A stretch of 64,000 bases of DNA from positions 40,005 to 104,004 of the forward strand of contig JBQDDG010000003.1 in NCBI GenBank assembly GCA_052093225.1. The letters are read 5' to 3'. Each line of letters starts with the position of its first letter. The first letter of the stretch is position 1. Positions 8,767 to 20,422 of the stretch are shown here, in pieces. Under the pieces are notes generated by a model. That model worked only from the letters and a program-made list of their open reading frames with translations. It searched no databases and was not told where the DNA came from. A program made the position numbers and the translations under genes. The DNA comes from JB111 sp052093225. GTDB taxonomy: Bacteria; Actinomycetota; Actinomycetes; Actinomycetales; Actinomycetaceae.

Positions 8767-9924
8767 TCAGACCTCCACGTCCTCGGCGCGGCGGCCGGTG
8801 ACGTCGTCGACCCCGGCACCGACGTGCGCGGCAACGGCCGTGCCCTCAGCGCGTGCGGCGGCGACGCGCTCGGCATGGGTCGGGGCGGCGGCCGGCACGT
8901 GCGCGGGGCGGATCGCCTCGGCCTCCTTGCGCAGGACCGGGACGACCTCCGTCGCGAGCAGGTCGATCTGCTCGAGCACGGTCTTCAGTGGCAGGCCGGC
9001 GTGGTCCATGAGGAAGAGCTGGCGCTGGTAGTGGCCGACGTCCTCCCACATCTTCCCGTAGCGGTCGATGACCTCCTGCGGCGAGCCGACGGTCAGCGGG
9101 GTCTCGGCGGTGAACTCCTCCATCGTCGGGCCGTGGCCGTAGACGGGGGCGTTGTCGAAGTAGGGGCGGAACTCCTTCTTCGCGTCCTGGCTGTTCGCGC
9201 GCATGAAGACCTGGCCGCCGAGGCCGACGATCGCCTGGTCCGCCTGGCCGTGGCCGTAGTGCTCGTAGCGCTCGCGGTAGTACTGCACCATCCGCTTGGT
9301 GTGCCGCATCGGCCAGAAGATGTTGTTGTGGAAGAAGCCGTCCCCGTAGTACGCGGCCTGCTCGGCGATCTCCGGGCTACGGATCGAGCCGTGCCAGACG
9401 AAGGGGGCGACGCCGTCGAGCGGGCGCGGCGTGGCGGTGAAGCCCTGCAGCGGGGTGCGGAACTTCCCCGACCAGTCGACGACGTCCTCCGTCCACAGGC
9501 GGCGCAGCAGCGCGTAGTTCTCGACCGCCAGGTTGATGCCCTGACGGATGTCCTTGCCGAACCACGGGTAGACGGGGCCGGTGTTGCCGCGGCCCATCAT
9601 GAGGTCCATGCGGCCGTCCGAGATGACCTGGAGCATCGCGTAGTCCTCGGCGATCTTCACCGGGTCGTTCGTCGTGATGAGCGTCGTGGAGGTCGAGAGC
9701 GTGATGTTCTTCGTGCGCGCGGCGAGGTAGCCGAGCATCGTCGTGGGCGAGCTGGCGACGAACGGCGGGTTGTGGTGCTCCCCCGTGGCGAACACGTCCA
9801 GGCCCGCGGCGTCGGCGTGCTCGGCGATGGTGAGCATCGCACGGACGCGCTCGGTGTCCGACGGCGCCCGTCCCGTCGTCGGGTCAACGGTGACGTCGCT
9901 GACGCTGAAGATTCCGAACTGCAT
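8767..9924 (-). CDS. LLM-class flavin-dependent oxidoreductase (CE1758-like)
   Basis: 385-residue bacterial-luciferase-like monooxygenase with a TIM barrel. It starts MQFGIFSVSDVT and contains FATGEHHNPPFVASSPTTMLGYLAARTKN-type and DLMMGRGN segments and a reduced-flavin pocket. It would use FMNH2 supplied by the downstream reductase; the substrate is unknown. The ATG at 9924 is set by AGGAGGA upstream; upstream in-frame codons are not plausible. A TACTGT -10 box and a perfect dyad overlapping the predicted +1 lie just upstream, so the operon is probably repressor-controlled. Confidence 0.92.
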   Translation of the reverse strand: MQFGIFSVSDVTVDPTTGRAPSDTERVRAMLTIAEHADAAGLDVFATGEHHNPPFVASSPTTMLGYLAARTKNITLSTSTTLITTNDPVKIAEDYAMLQVISDGRMDLMMGRGNTGPVYPWFGKDIRQGINLAVENYALLRRLWTEDVVDWSGKFRTPLQGFTATPRPLDGVAPFVWHGSIRSPEIAEQAAYYGDGFFHNNIFWPMRHTKRMVQYYRERYEHYGHGQADQAIVGLGGQVFMRANSQDAKKEFRPYFDNAPVYGHGPTMEEFTAETPLTVGSPQEVIDRYGKMWEDVGHYQRQLFLMDHAGLPLKTVLEQIDLLATEVVPVLRKEAEAIRPAHVPAAAPTHAERVAAARAEGTAVAAHVGAGVDDVTGRRAEDVEV

Positions 9925-9941
9925 GTCGACCGTCCTCCTGC

Positions 9942-9972
9942 TCGATGCTTCGATGCGTTTGCATCGACAGTA
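9942..9972 (-). promoter_or_regulatory. Promoter with overlapping palindromic operator candidate
   Basis: A perfect 7-4-7 inverted repeat, TCGATGC-GTTT-GCATCGA (9950-9967), plus a third copy of the half-site TCGATGC at 9942-9948. On the minus strand the -10 box TACTGT (9972-9967) abuts it, putting the dyad across the expected transcription start. A repressor (for example MarR or TetR type) would block transcription here. Confidence 0.55.
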
Positions 9973-10063
9973 GCGGCAACGGTGCGCGCCGGCCATTCAT
10001 TCCCGGCCGATCGCGGTGCGCGTCACAGCCGAAGGTCCGGCCTGCGCGAGCGCGCCACAACGC

Positions 10064-10099
10064 GACGAGGACGACCAGCCACAGCTGGTCGTCCTCGTC
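10064..10099 (-). terminator. Terminator of secA
   Basis: Perfect 15-bp inverted repeat (GACGAGGACGACCAG and its complement) with a 6-nt loop CCACAG, about 50 bp past the secA stop. No U-tract, as is common in actinomycetes. Confidence 0.75.
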
Positions 10100-10149
10100 A
10101 GGGCCGGCCGGAGCGCCGGCGGCCGCGTCAGGTCAGTCGTCGCCGTGCG

Positions 10150-13368
<3,219 letters not shown>

Positions 13369-13435
13369 AGCGGCACTCCGTGAGGTCGTTCGTCACCCGT
13401 GAGGGCGGGCGCGCCGAGCTGCCGCGCCACCCGCC

Positions 13436-13441
13436 ATGGTA
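13436..13441 (-). promoter_or_regulatory. Candidate secA -10 box
   Basis: TACCAT on the minus strand; predicted start near 13429, giving a ~60-nt leader. No clear -35. Confidence 0.35.
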
Positions 13442-13490
13442 AGCGGGACGGGCGACCCCGTGTGCGGCGCCCGCTACGGGACCGCACCCG

Positions 13491-13530
13491 GTCAGGCGTC
13501 GGTGCTCCCGGTCAGGCGTCGGTGCGCCCG
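13491..13530 (-). repeat. 20-bp tandem duplication over the YcaQ stop codon
   Basis: Two 20-bp units (GTCAGGCGTCGGTGC plus CCCG with one difference) duplicate the last codons and the stop of the glycosylase gene. A small footprint of replication slippage. Confidence 0.75.
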
Positions 13531-14768
13531 ATCTCACCGCGTAGCCGCGCGGCGAGATTCCCGACGGCGTCGCCCGCCTCGATCCTGTCGGCACCGAGCC
13601 AGCGCGCGACCTCTGTCAGCTCCGCGGCCAGCTCGCCGGCGATCTCGCCTGCGGACGGCCAGGCGCCGGGGCCCGTGGTGGGCAGGTCCGGCACCTGGTC
13701 CGGGTCCTCGGCGTGAACCTCCCGGACGCGCAGCACCCGCGCCGCGCGGTCCGCCTTGAGGTCGACGCGGGCCACGAGGTGCTCGCCGAGAAGGAACGGG
13801 AGCACGTAGTAGCCGTGCGTCCGCTGCGCCGCCGGGGTGTAGATGCCGATCCGGTAGTGCATCCCCCACAGCGCGAGCAACCGGTCGCGCTCGAAGACGA
13901 GCGGGTCGAACGGCGCGAGGAGCGCACGCGCCCCGACCGGACGCGGGGCCGGCGCGCCGGCGAGCCGGTAGTGGGGCGCTCGTACTCCCCGCACCGCGAC
14001 GGCCTCGAGGAGACCGTCGTCGACAAGTCCCGCCACCGCCGTCGTCGTCTCCCTGACGGGGAGCCGGTGGTAGTCGGCGAGCGCGTTCGCGGAGGCTGTG
14101 CCGTGCGCCCGCGCCGCGACGAGGGTGAGCTCCCGGACCGCCTCGGGCCAGGACGGCGCCGGCTCGAGCGCAGCCGCCGGGAGGACGCGTCCGGGCAGGT
14201 CGAGCACCTGCTCGAACGCAGCGTTCCTGCCGGCGACCGCGAGCCTGCCGGTGCGCCACAACCGCTGGACCGCGACCTTGAGCGGCGACCAGTTCCACCC
14301 CCACTGCGTCTTCTCGGCCCTCTCGTGCGCGAGGTGCTCGTGCAGATCGGTCGCCGTCACCGGACCGATCTCCTCGACGGCGGCCAGGACCTCCACCATC
14401 ACGGCGGCGTCGCCGAACCGCTTCTTCTCGAACCGGGCGTCCGCGGCCTCCCGGCGCGCGGCCTGGAGCGCGTAGGTGCGCGGCGGGACGAAGGAGGCCT
14501 CGTGGCACCACGTCTCGACCAGCAGCCGCGGGGGCCGGCCGGTCACCCGGTCGAGGATCGCCGTGTCGTAGGGGCCCACCCGCGCGAGGACCGGGAGCTG
14601 GTGGGCGCGGGCGAGGACGTTGACCGAGTCGATCTGCAGCAGGGCCGTGTCGGCGACGGCCCGCGCGACGTGGCGCCTCGCGGGGACCTGCGGTCGCCGG
14701 CGCGCGAGTCCCTGGGCCGCGACCGCGGCCCGGCGCACCTGACGGACGGAGATCTCGGGCAGCGGCAT
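13512..14768 (-). CDS. YcaQ-family (AlkX-like) DNA glycosylase / winged-helix protein
   Basis: 418-residue protein of the YcaQ/DUF1006 family, whose E. coli member unhooks DNA interstrand crosslinks. Tandem winged helices with the catalytic-type motif QID at residues 45-47 (LLQIDSVNVLARAHQLP), then WCHEASFVP and PFDPLVFERDRLLALWG, all family hallmarks. Starts MPLPEISVRQVRRAAV; the ATG at 14768 is the first sensible start. A single gene between the hpf terminator and secA. Family assignment is firm; the exact lesion repaired is inferred. Confidence 0.88.
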   Translation of the reverse strand: MPLPEISVRQVRRAAVAAQGLARRRPQVPARRHVARAVADTALLQIDSVNVLARAHQLPVLARVGPYDTAILDRVTGRPPRLLVETWCHEASFVPPRTYALQAARREAADARFEKKRFGDAAVMVEVLAAVEEIGPVTATDLHEHLAHERAEKTQWGWNWSPLKVAVQRLWRTGRLAVAGRNAAFEQVLDLPGRVLPAAALEPAPSWPEAVRELTLVAARAHGTASANALADYHRLPVRETTTAVAGLVDDGLLEAVAVRGVRAPHYRLAGAPAPRPVGARALLAPFDPLVFERDRLLALWGMHYRIGIYTPAAQRTHGYYVLPFLLGEHLVARVDLKADRAARVLRVREVHAEDPDQVPDLPTTGPGAWPSAGEIAGELAAELTEVARWLGADRIEAGDAVGNLAARLRGEIGRTDA

Positions 14769-14865
14769 CCCCGCATCGTCGCAGGTGCCCCCGACACCGG
14801 CCGCCGGGGCACCTCGGTCAGCGATCCGTCACCGGTCAGCAGGCCGAACCGCCGGCGGTCCGTGA

Positions 14866-14894
14866 GCCGGCCCGGCCTCCGACACCGGGCCGGC
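14866..14894 (-). terminator. Terminator of hpf
   Basis: Perfect 10-bp stem GCCGGCCCGG/CCGGGCCGGC with a 9-nt loop, 10 bp past the hpf stop on the minus strand. Confidence 0.65.
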
Positions 14895-14904
14895 CCACCT
14901 CCGG

Positions 14905-15546
14905 TCAGCAGGTGGCGTCGAGCCGGATGACTCCGTAGGACCAGCCCTTGCGCCGGTAGACCACGCAGGGCTGGCGGGTCTCCGAGTCGACGAACAGGTA
15001 GAACGGGTGCCCGACCATCTCCATCTCGTACAGCGCCTGGTCGACCGTCATCGGTTCGGCCTGGTGCAGCTTGTCGCGGACGATGACCGGCGAGTCGCCG
15101 AGCTGGGTCTCGACCGCCTCACCGGGACTCGTCGACGGCGTGGGGTGCTCGGCGATGGGCGCGTCGGTCTCGAGACCGTCCGGGATCGTCTCCTCCGTCT
15201 CGCGCGGGAGCTCGGCCGGCAGCGCGCGGTTCGCCTTGAGGTGCTTGTCCTTGCGCCGGTCGTGGTGCCGCCGAAGCCTCTCGAGCAGCTTGCCCGTGGC
15301 GAGGTCGAGCGCCGCGTACCGGTCCGCCGCGCTGGCCTCCGCGCGGATCACCGGCCCCTTGTCCCGCAACGTGATCTCGATGCGCTCCGCCTGGTCGGCG
15401 AGCCTCGGGTTCTTTTCGAGAGTGAGCTCGACGTCGACGCGCTGCGTGCGCGGAGCGAGCTGCGTGACCTTGGCGAGCTTGTCCTCCACGTGGGAACGGA
15501 AGCGGTCGGCGACATCCGTGCCGCGACCCTTGACGACGATCTCCAT
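14905..15546 (-). CDS. hpf: Ribosome hibernation-promoting factor (long form)
   Basis: 213-residue long HPF/YfiA protein that dimerises 70S ribosomes into inactive 100S particles. The N-terminal S30AE domain (MEIVVKGRGTDVADRFR to about residue 100) precedes an acidic linker and the C-terminal dimerisation domain (about 155-213; MTVDQALYEMEMVGHPFYLF...YRRKGWSYGVIRL). The ATG at 15546 is chosen over one four codons upstream because GGAGG lies 5 nt before it. A 7-bp hairpin at about 15571-15587 sits in the leader just before the ribosome binding site and could affect translation. Confidence 0.95.
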   Translation of the reverse strand: MEIVVKGRGTDVADRFRSHVEDKLAKVTQLAPRTQRVDVELTLEKNPRLADQAERIEITLRDKGPVIRAEASAADRYAALDLATGKLLERLRRHHDRRKDKHLKANRALPAELPRETEETIPDGLETDAPIAEHPTPSTSPGEAVETQLGDSPVIVRDKLHQAEPMTVDQALYEMEMVGHPFYLFVDSETRQPCVVYRRKGWSYGVIRLDATC

Positions 15547-15705
15547 GGTGACCTCCATCGGTCGGTGCGGGGCGGGTGGTACCCGCCGGCTGGTCGAGCG
15601 GGGCGCGGCCGGCGCCCGTCAGTGGGTGACGCACCTCCTCCCGCCTCGGGGACGACACAGCCACCCGGCGCGTGTCCGCGACCCGAGTGGCTCCATGCAT
15701 CAACG

Positions 15706-16665
15706 TTACCCGTTCCGACGCGTCCCGGACACCGGACGGACACCCGCCATCACCTGGTCGGACGCCCCGCGGCGCCCGGCGATCACCGGAAGGGACGATC
15801 CGCCCGACGGCGTCGTGGCGCCCGGGGTGCGGGCGCTCGCGACGACGAACGCCCCCACCACCTCGACCCCCTCCGCGCGCAGCGCGGCTGCGCAGGCGGC
15901 AAGTGTGGCGCCGGTGGTGACGACGTCGTCCACCAGGAGGGCGACCGAACCGGCGGGGACCCGGGCACGGAGCTCGGGCGGCGCCGAACGGTTGCGCGCG
16001 CGCTCCCGCGCCGAGGAGCCCCGCTGACGGCGCGGTCCCCCGGACCGCGCAAGGAGGTCGACGGACGCGACCGATCGCGCTCCCTGCGCGGTGGCGTCCG
16101 GTTCGGTGTCTCCCGGTTCGGTGTCTCCCGGCCCGCTCTCCCCTCGCCCACTGACGCCTGCTCCGCTTGCGCCCCGCCTGCTTGGTCCCGGTCCACTTGC
16201 GTTCGGCCAGCTTGCTCGCCGGGCAGCCGCAGCGAGACCGGCGGCCACGCCGTCGGCGAGCTCGGCCGCCACCAGCAGGCCGCTGCGCCTGCGCGCCGGG
16301 CCGGACGGGGCCGGCACCACGAGAAGGGCCCGGGCACCGGTGGCGGCCGAGACCTCCGGCCACAGGCGCTCGCCGGCACGCCGCCCGGACTCGCGCAGCA
16401 CTGCGCGCAGGTGGCCGCGGCGTCCGGTCTTCCAGTCGATGACGATCCTGCGCAGCTCGCCTCGGTACTCCCCGAGCGACCACGCGCGCAGCACGTCCCC
16501 CTCCGCGGCGGTGAGCAGCGGCGCCGCCTCCGTGCAGTCCTCCGGCCGCGCCGCCAGCAGAGCCGCGCAGCGCCCACACAGCACCGTGCCCCACCCGCCG
16601 CAGCCCGAACACTCGGCGGGCACGACGAGCTCGAGCGCCGCCGCCGCGGCGTCCCTCAGTCCCAT
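15706..16665 (-). CDS. ComF family protein (phosphoribosyltransferase-like)
   Basis: 319-residue ComF protein. N-terminal four-Cys zinc knuckle (Cys19, 22, 30, 33: CSGCGGWGTVLCGRC), then the PRT-fold core with the PRPP loop VALLVDDVVTTGATLAACAAAL near residue 265. ComF proteins act in DNA uptake or nucleotide salvage; the role here is unknown. A ~70-residue Gly/Ser/Pro/Arg low-complexity insert (about residues 160-230, with GDTEPGDTEP) interrupts the core and is unusual for the family. Downstream of lpqB in the usual actinobacterial order. The ATG at 16665 has only a distant GGGGGAG. Confidence 0.88.
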   Translation of the reverse strand: MGLRDAAAAALELVVPAECSGCGGWGTVLCGRCAALLAARPEDCTEAAPLLTAAEGDVLRAWSLGEYRGELRRIVIDWKTGRRGHLRAVLRESGRRAGERLWPEVSAATGARALLVVPAPSGPARRRSGLLVAAELADGVAAGLAAAARRASWPNASGPGPSRRGASGAGVSGRGESGPGDTEPGDTEPDATAQGARSVASVDLLARSGGPRRQRGSSARERARNRSAPPELRARVPAGSVALLVDDVVTTGATLAACAAALRAEGVEVVGAFVVASARTPGATTPSGGSSLPVIAGRRGASDQVMAGVRPVSGTRRNG

Positions 16666-16715
16666 GCCGCCAGGCTGACGCACTCCCCCGGTCGGGGCCG
16701 TCCGGGGGGACAGGG

Positions 16716-16795
16716 TCTGTGGAAGGCGATGTACGGACCGGGCCTGTGGAGGGCGACGCGCGGACCGCGGGTGTGGAGCGGCCGGCGAGAACCGT
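16716..16795. repeat. Imperfect ~27-bp tandem repeat, comF-lpqB gap
   Basis: Three degenerate units of the form TGTGGAgGGCGA..CGGACCG between the lpqB stop and the comF start. No other feature is seen in this gap. Confidence 0.5.
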
Positions 16796-16802
16796 ACGGC
16801 GG

Positions 16803-18680
16803 TCAGCCCGGGTAGGCCGGGTCGGAGACGCCGTCGAGGAACTTCGTCCACGAGGCGCCGGTCAGCTCGTAGAGGCCGAGGTCCGCCGTCTGCACGACGA
16901 TGCCGCTCTGCCCACGCCCGGCGGTGAGGGCGACCGCTCCCTGCAGCGGCGGCAGCGGCTCGGTCCGGCCGCCGATGCTCACCAGGTAGGGACGCAGCGC
17001 GGGGTCGGTCGTCGTCCGGCCGAGCACGACCAGGGTCGTCGAGTCGATCCACGCCAGGTCCGTCGCATCGACGAGCGGCACGCCCACCCGCGCCTGCGTC
17101 GTGCCGATCGACCGCGGCTCGTCGTCGGGCCCGCGCTGCACGCCCGCCACCTCGATGAGCACCGAGCCGCCGCCCTCCCGGATGACGGCCACCCGCGACC
17201 CCTCGCGCGAGACGCGCATCGACCGCACCACCGAGCCGTCGAGCCAGGGGGCGTCGATCTCGGTCATCCCCCCGCTCGGCACGGCCGCCCGCAGCGCACC
17301 CGCATTGGCGCGCTCGCCGGTCCACGCCCAGCCGTACCGGTCCATCGTCGGCTCGATGAGGTCGGAGCCCGAGGCGACCAGCCGCGCGCCCCGCCCCTGG
17401 GTCGGCGCCGCCATCATCCGGGTCGGCCCGTCCAGGTAGACCTGCCCGTCCGGCGGGTCCGCGGGCGAGCCCGCCGGCGAGGAGGGCGAGCCGGTCCGCG
17501 GCGCAGCGGCACCGGAGACCCGCACGGCGAGCCCGCCCTCCAGCTCGACGAGCTCCTCCTCCGTGACGCCGAGCAGCGGCTGCGGCGTGTAGGGGTAGGA
17601 CGGGAGCTGCGGGACCGACCCGATCGTCAGCGGGTTGCCGCCGACGGTGACGGTGATGTCGGAGACGCTCGGGACCCCGGTGAGCGTGCGCTGCAGTTGG
17701 GCGACGAGGAGCTCACGCTCGCGGGCGCTCGCGTCGAGCACGTCGTCGGTGAGGTCGACGGTGGCGGTGCCGTCGTCGATGTCCACCGAGCTGAGCAGCA
17801 GCCTGGTCGAGACCGGCGCCGGGGTCTGCACGGCGGGCTCCAGCCAGGCGGACGGGCCCGCGAGCACCCCCTGGACCAGTGAGGAGGCAAGGCTCTGGCG
17901 CGGGTAGTGCCGCAGGTCCGCGACGAGGGTCTCGCCGTCGGCCGAGGGGAAGTACAGGGGCGCCGCAGTGAACTGGGTGGAGAACGACTCCGCGGAGAGC
18001 AGGAGGCCGTCCTCGAGGGAGATGATCCGCCACTCGCCGTCGTCGTTGCGGGCGAGCGTGAACGCGGTGTCGATCTCGTGGTCCGGCGCCGCCTCCGTGT
18101 AGTGCCCCGAGCTGTCGACGACGGCGGACAGGCGGGTCGAGACGGTGACGCCACCGTCCTCGCTGGTCGCCAGGTCGGTGACCTCGGAGTCCGGGTAGAC
18201 GCGCACCTGGGACAGGGGCTGCCAGGCGGCCGCCGCCGATTCCCCGAGGAACTGGCGGGCGACGCTGAAGTCGTCGGCGAAGCCCGTGGCGCTCGCCAGG
18301 AGGAAGCCCTCGACGACCTGGTCAGGGCTGGCGCCCTCCCGCGGGCCCTGCGCGACGAGGCCGGGCGGCTGCTCGGCGCTCACCGTCGGGTCGGCGGCCA
18401 CCACCGGGCCGGAGCCCGGCAGGTTCGCGCACCCCGCGAGGAGCGCGAGGGAGAGGAGCATCGCGAGGAGGGCGCCCGCGCGGCGGCGGGGCCCGGACGC
18501 CGGGCGCGGCGTGGACGACGGGCGGGTCCGCGACCACGCCGGGGCCCACGTCCGGAACCGCGAGCGCGACGTGGACGACGGGCGGGTCCGCGACCAGGCC
18601 GGGGTCCACGTCCGGAACCGTGAGCGCGGCGTGGACGCCGCACGCGACCGGGCGTGGTCCGGCGTCGGCGCGGGGCTCAC
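16803..18680 (-). CDS. lpqB: Lipoprotein LpqB
   Basis: 625-residue lipoprotein that partners the MtrAB two-component system in actinobacteria. Lipobox LLAGC with Cys84, then N-terminal LpqB domain, GerMN domain (about residues 250-370) and a C-terminal beta-propeller-like region. The GTG at 18680 overlaps the mtrB stop (GTGA). The result is an abnormally long Arg-rich n-region of ~68 residues before the signal hydrophobic core, containing a 20-residue tandem duplication (SRFRTW.PAWSRTRPSST.R, residues 20-39 and 40-59). No better start is visible downstream. Confidence 0.93.
   Translation of the reverse strand: MSPAPTPDHARSRAASTPRSRFRTWTPAWSRTRPSSTSRSRFRTWAPAWSRTRPSSTPRPASGPRRRAGALLAMLLSLALLAGCANLPGSGPVVAADPTVSAEQPPGLVAQGPREGASPDQVVEGFLLASATGFADDFSVARQFLGESAAAAWQPLSQVRVYPDSEVTDLATSEDGGVTVSTRLSAVVDSSGHYTEAAPDHEIDTAFTLARNDDGEWRIISLEDGLLLSAESFSTQFTAAPLYFPSADGETLVADLRHYPRQSLASSLVQGVLAGPSAWLEPAVQTPAPVSTRLLLSSVDIDDGTATVDLTDDVLDASARERELLVAQLQRTLTGVPSVSDITVTVGGNPLTIGSVPQLPSYPYTPQPLLGVTEEELVELEGGLAVRVSGAAAPRTGSPSSPAGSPADPPDGQVYLDGPTRMMAAPTQGRGARLVASGSDLIEPTMDRYGWAWTGERANAGALRAAVPSGGMTEIDAPWLDGSVVRSMRVSREGSRVAVIREGGGSVLIEVAGVQRGPDDEPRSIGTTQARVGVPLVDATDLAWIDSTTLVVLGRTTTDPALRPYLVSIGGRTEPLPPLQGAVALTAGRGQSGIVVQTADLGLYELTGASWTKFLDGVSDPAYPG
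18504..18623 (-). repeat. 60-bp tandem duplication in the lpqB n-region
   Basis: Two nearly identical 60-bp units encode the duplicated 20-residue Arg/Trp/Pro segment ahead of the lipobox. In frame. Confidence 0.85.
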
Positions 18681-20422
18681 GGCGTGTTCCCCGACTCGGT
18701 GCTGCCGGTGGACCGGCCGTGGAGCTCGACGAGCGGCATGGCGACGGCGGGCTCGATCTCGTCGTCGGGCCACAGCTTGATCGGGGACGGACCGACCGGC
18801 TCGCCCTCCTCGCGCGGGATCGTCAGCAGGAAGGCCGCGCCCTCGCCGCTGCGGCCGGCGGCGGAGAGCGTGCCGCCGTGCAGGCCGACGTCCTCCTGCG
18901 CGATCGACAGGCCGAGCCCGGTGCCGCCGGTGGTCCGCGTCCGGGCGGTGTCGCCCCGCCAGAAGCGGTCGAACACCCGCTCGGCGTGCTCCTCGGACAT
19001 GCCGACGCCGTGGTCACGCACGAGCACGGCCACGGTGCGGTCGTCGGACGCGACCGAGAGGTCGACGGGCCTGCCCTCGGAGTGCTCGATCGCGTTGACG
19101 AGGAGGTTGCGGACCACACGCTCGATCCGCCGGGCGTCGACCTCCGCCGTGCAGCTCGGCGTCAGGCGGTGCACCGTCACGCGGGCCCCCTTCCGCTCGG
19201 CGAGCAGCTCGTGCCCGTCGGCGACGCCCTGGACGAGCTCGGCGATGTCGGTGGGCCCGACCTCCAGGATGGCCGCCCCGGCGTCGAACCGCGAGATCTC
19301 CAGCAGGTCGGCGAGCATGTGGTCGAACCGCTCGATCTGGGCCACGAGCAGCTCGGCCGAGCGCGCGACCGGCGGCGCGAAGTCCTCGCGCTGGTCGTGG
19401 ATGAGGTCCGCCGCCATGCGGATCGTCGTCAGCGGCGTGCGCAGCTCGTGGCTGACGTCGGAGACGAACCGCTGCTGGAGCCGGGAGAGCTCCGACATGT
19501 CGCTGATCTGCTGCTGCAGCGACTCCGCCATCTCGTTGAACGACTCCGCGAGCAGCGCCACCTCGTCGGTCCCGCGCACGTCCATGCGTTCGTCGAGCAG
19601 CCCCGCCGCCAGGCGTTCGGCCGTACGGGAAGCCTGCCGCACGGGCCGGAGCACCCAGCGCAGGACGAGGGCGGCCATCGCGGCGACCAGCACCACGAGG
19701 GCGAGCGCCGCGAAGGCGAGCACGGAGGTGACGAGCGAGATCACCTGCTGCTCGGGGCCGAGCGTGTACACGTTGTAGAGCTCGTACTCACCGGCCACGG
19801 GCAGCAGGACGGGGGCGCCGACCACGACGGCAGGCGTCTCCTCGCCCTCGATCTCGATCGTCACCGACTGCCAGTGCAGCGACGCGCCGGGCTCGACGGC
19901 CGCGTGCATCTCCTCGCTGATGAGGTCGAGCAGCGTGGCCGAGCTCGTGGGCGTGACGATGGTCGGTCCGCTCGCGTGCTCCTCGTCGCGCGTGATGGCG
20001 GTCCCGACGACGCCGGCCGAGACACCCTGGCTGAGATCGACGATGTCCGTGGCGTCCGTCTGGACCTGGCTCGGGGTGGTGGCCACGGAGTCGTCGAGGT
20101 CCGACTGCGCCTGCGCCGCACGGTCCGCGGCATCGGCGACGATCTGCTCGACCCGCGTCTCGAACAGCCGGTCACGGATCTCCGCCGTGACGAAGGCGCC
20201 GATGATCCCGAGCCCGATGAGGCCGCCGGCCACCGTCACAGTGACGACGCGCACGGCCAGCGAGCCGCGCCATCTGCGCGCGGCGCTCAGCGACTTGCGC
20301 CGGATCCGCGCGCGCCAGGACCGCCGCGGCGGCGACGGCGATGTCGGCTCTGGCTCTCCTGCGGCCCGAACCCCCGACTCGTCCGACGACGCGGCGACCG
20401 CCGGCGCGTCGGCGGTGCTCAC
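18677..20422 (-). CDS. mtrB: Sensor histidine kinase MtrB
   Basis: 581-residue membrane kinase for MtrA; in actinobacteria it links division and wall state to gene expression. TM1 near residues 55-80, an extracytoplasmic loop, TM2 near 225-255, HAMP, then HisKA with the phosphoacceptor His325 (VSDVSHELRTPLTTI) and the HATPase domain (N box RNLLVNAIEHSEG, G1 RDHGVGM, F box FDRFWRGD, G2 TGGTGLGLSIA). The GTG at 20422 overlaps the mtrA stop. Operon mtrA-mtrB-lpqB with 4-bp overlaps. Confidence 0.97.
   Translation of the reverse strand: MSTADAPAVAASSDESGVRAAGEPEPTSPSPPRRSWRARIRRKSLSAARRWRGSLAVRVVTVTVAGGLIGLGIIGAFVTAEIRDRLFETRVEQIVADAADRAAQAQSDLDDSVATTPSQVQTDATDIVDLSQGVSAGVVGTAITRDEEHASGPTIVTPTSSATLLDLISEEMHAAVEPGASLHWQSVTIEIEGEETPAVVVGAPVLLPVAGEYELYNVYTLGPEQQVISLVTSVLAFAALALVVLVAAMAALVLRWVLRPVRQASRTAERLAAGLLDERMDVRGTDEVALLAESFNEMAESLQQQISDMSELSRLQQRFVSDVSHELRTPLTTIRMAADLIHDQREDFAPPVARSAELLVAQIERFDHMLADLLEISRFDAGAAILEVGPTDIAELVQGVADGHELLAERKGARVTVHRLTPSCTAEVDARRIERVVRNLLVNAIEHSEGRPVDLSVASDDRTVAVLVRDHGVGMSEEHAERVFDRFWRGDTARTRTTGGTGLGLSIAQEDVGLHGGTLSAAGRSGEGAAFLLTIPREEGEPVGPSPIKLWPDDEIEPAVAMPLVELHGRSTGSTESGNTP

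Noticed and set aside
15690..15740. Stress sigma-B type promoter for hpf
   Set aside because: GGGTAA with a GTGT 17 bp upstream looks suggestive, but the TAA is the comF stop and the match is weak.
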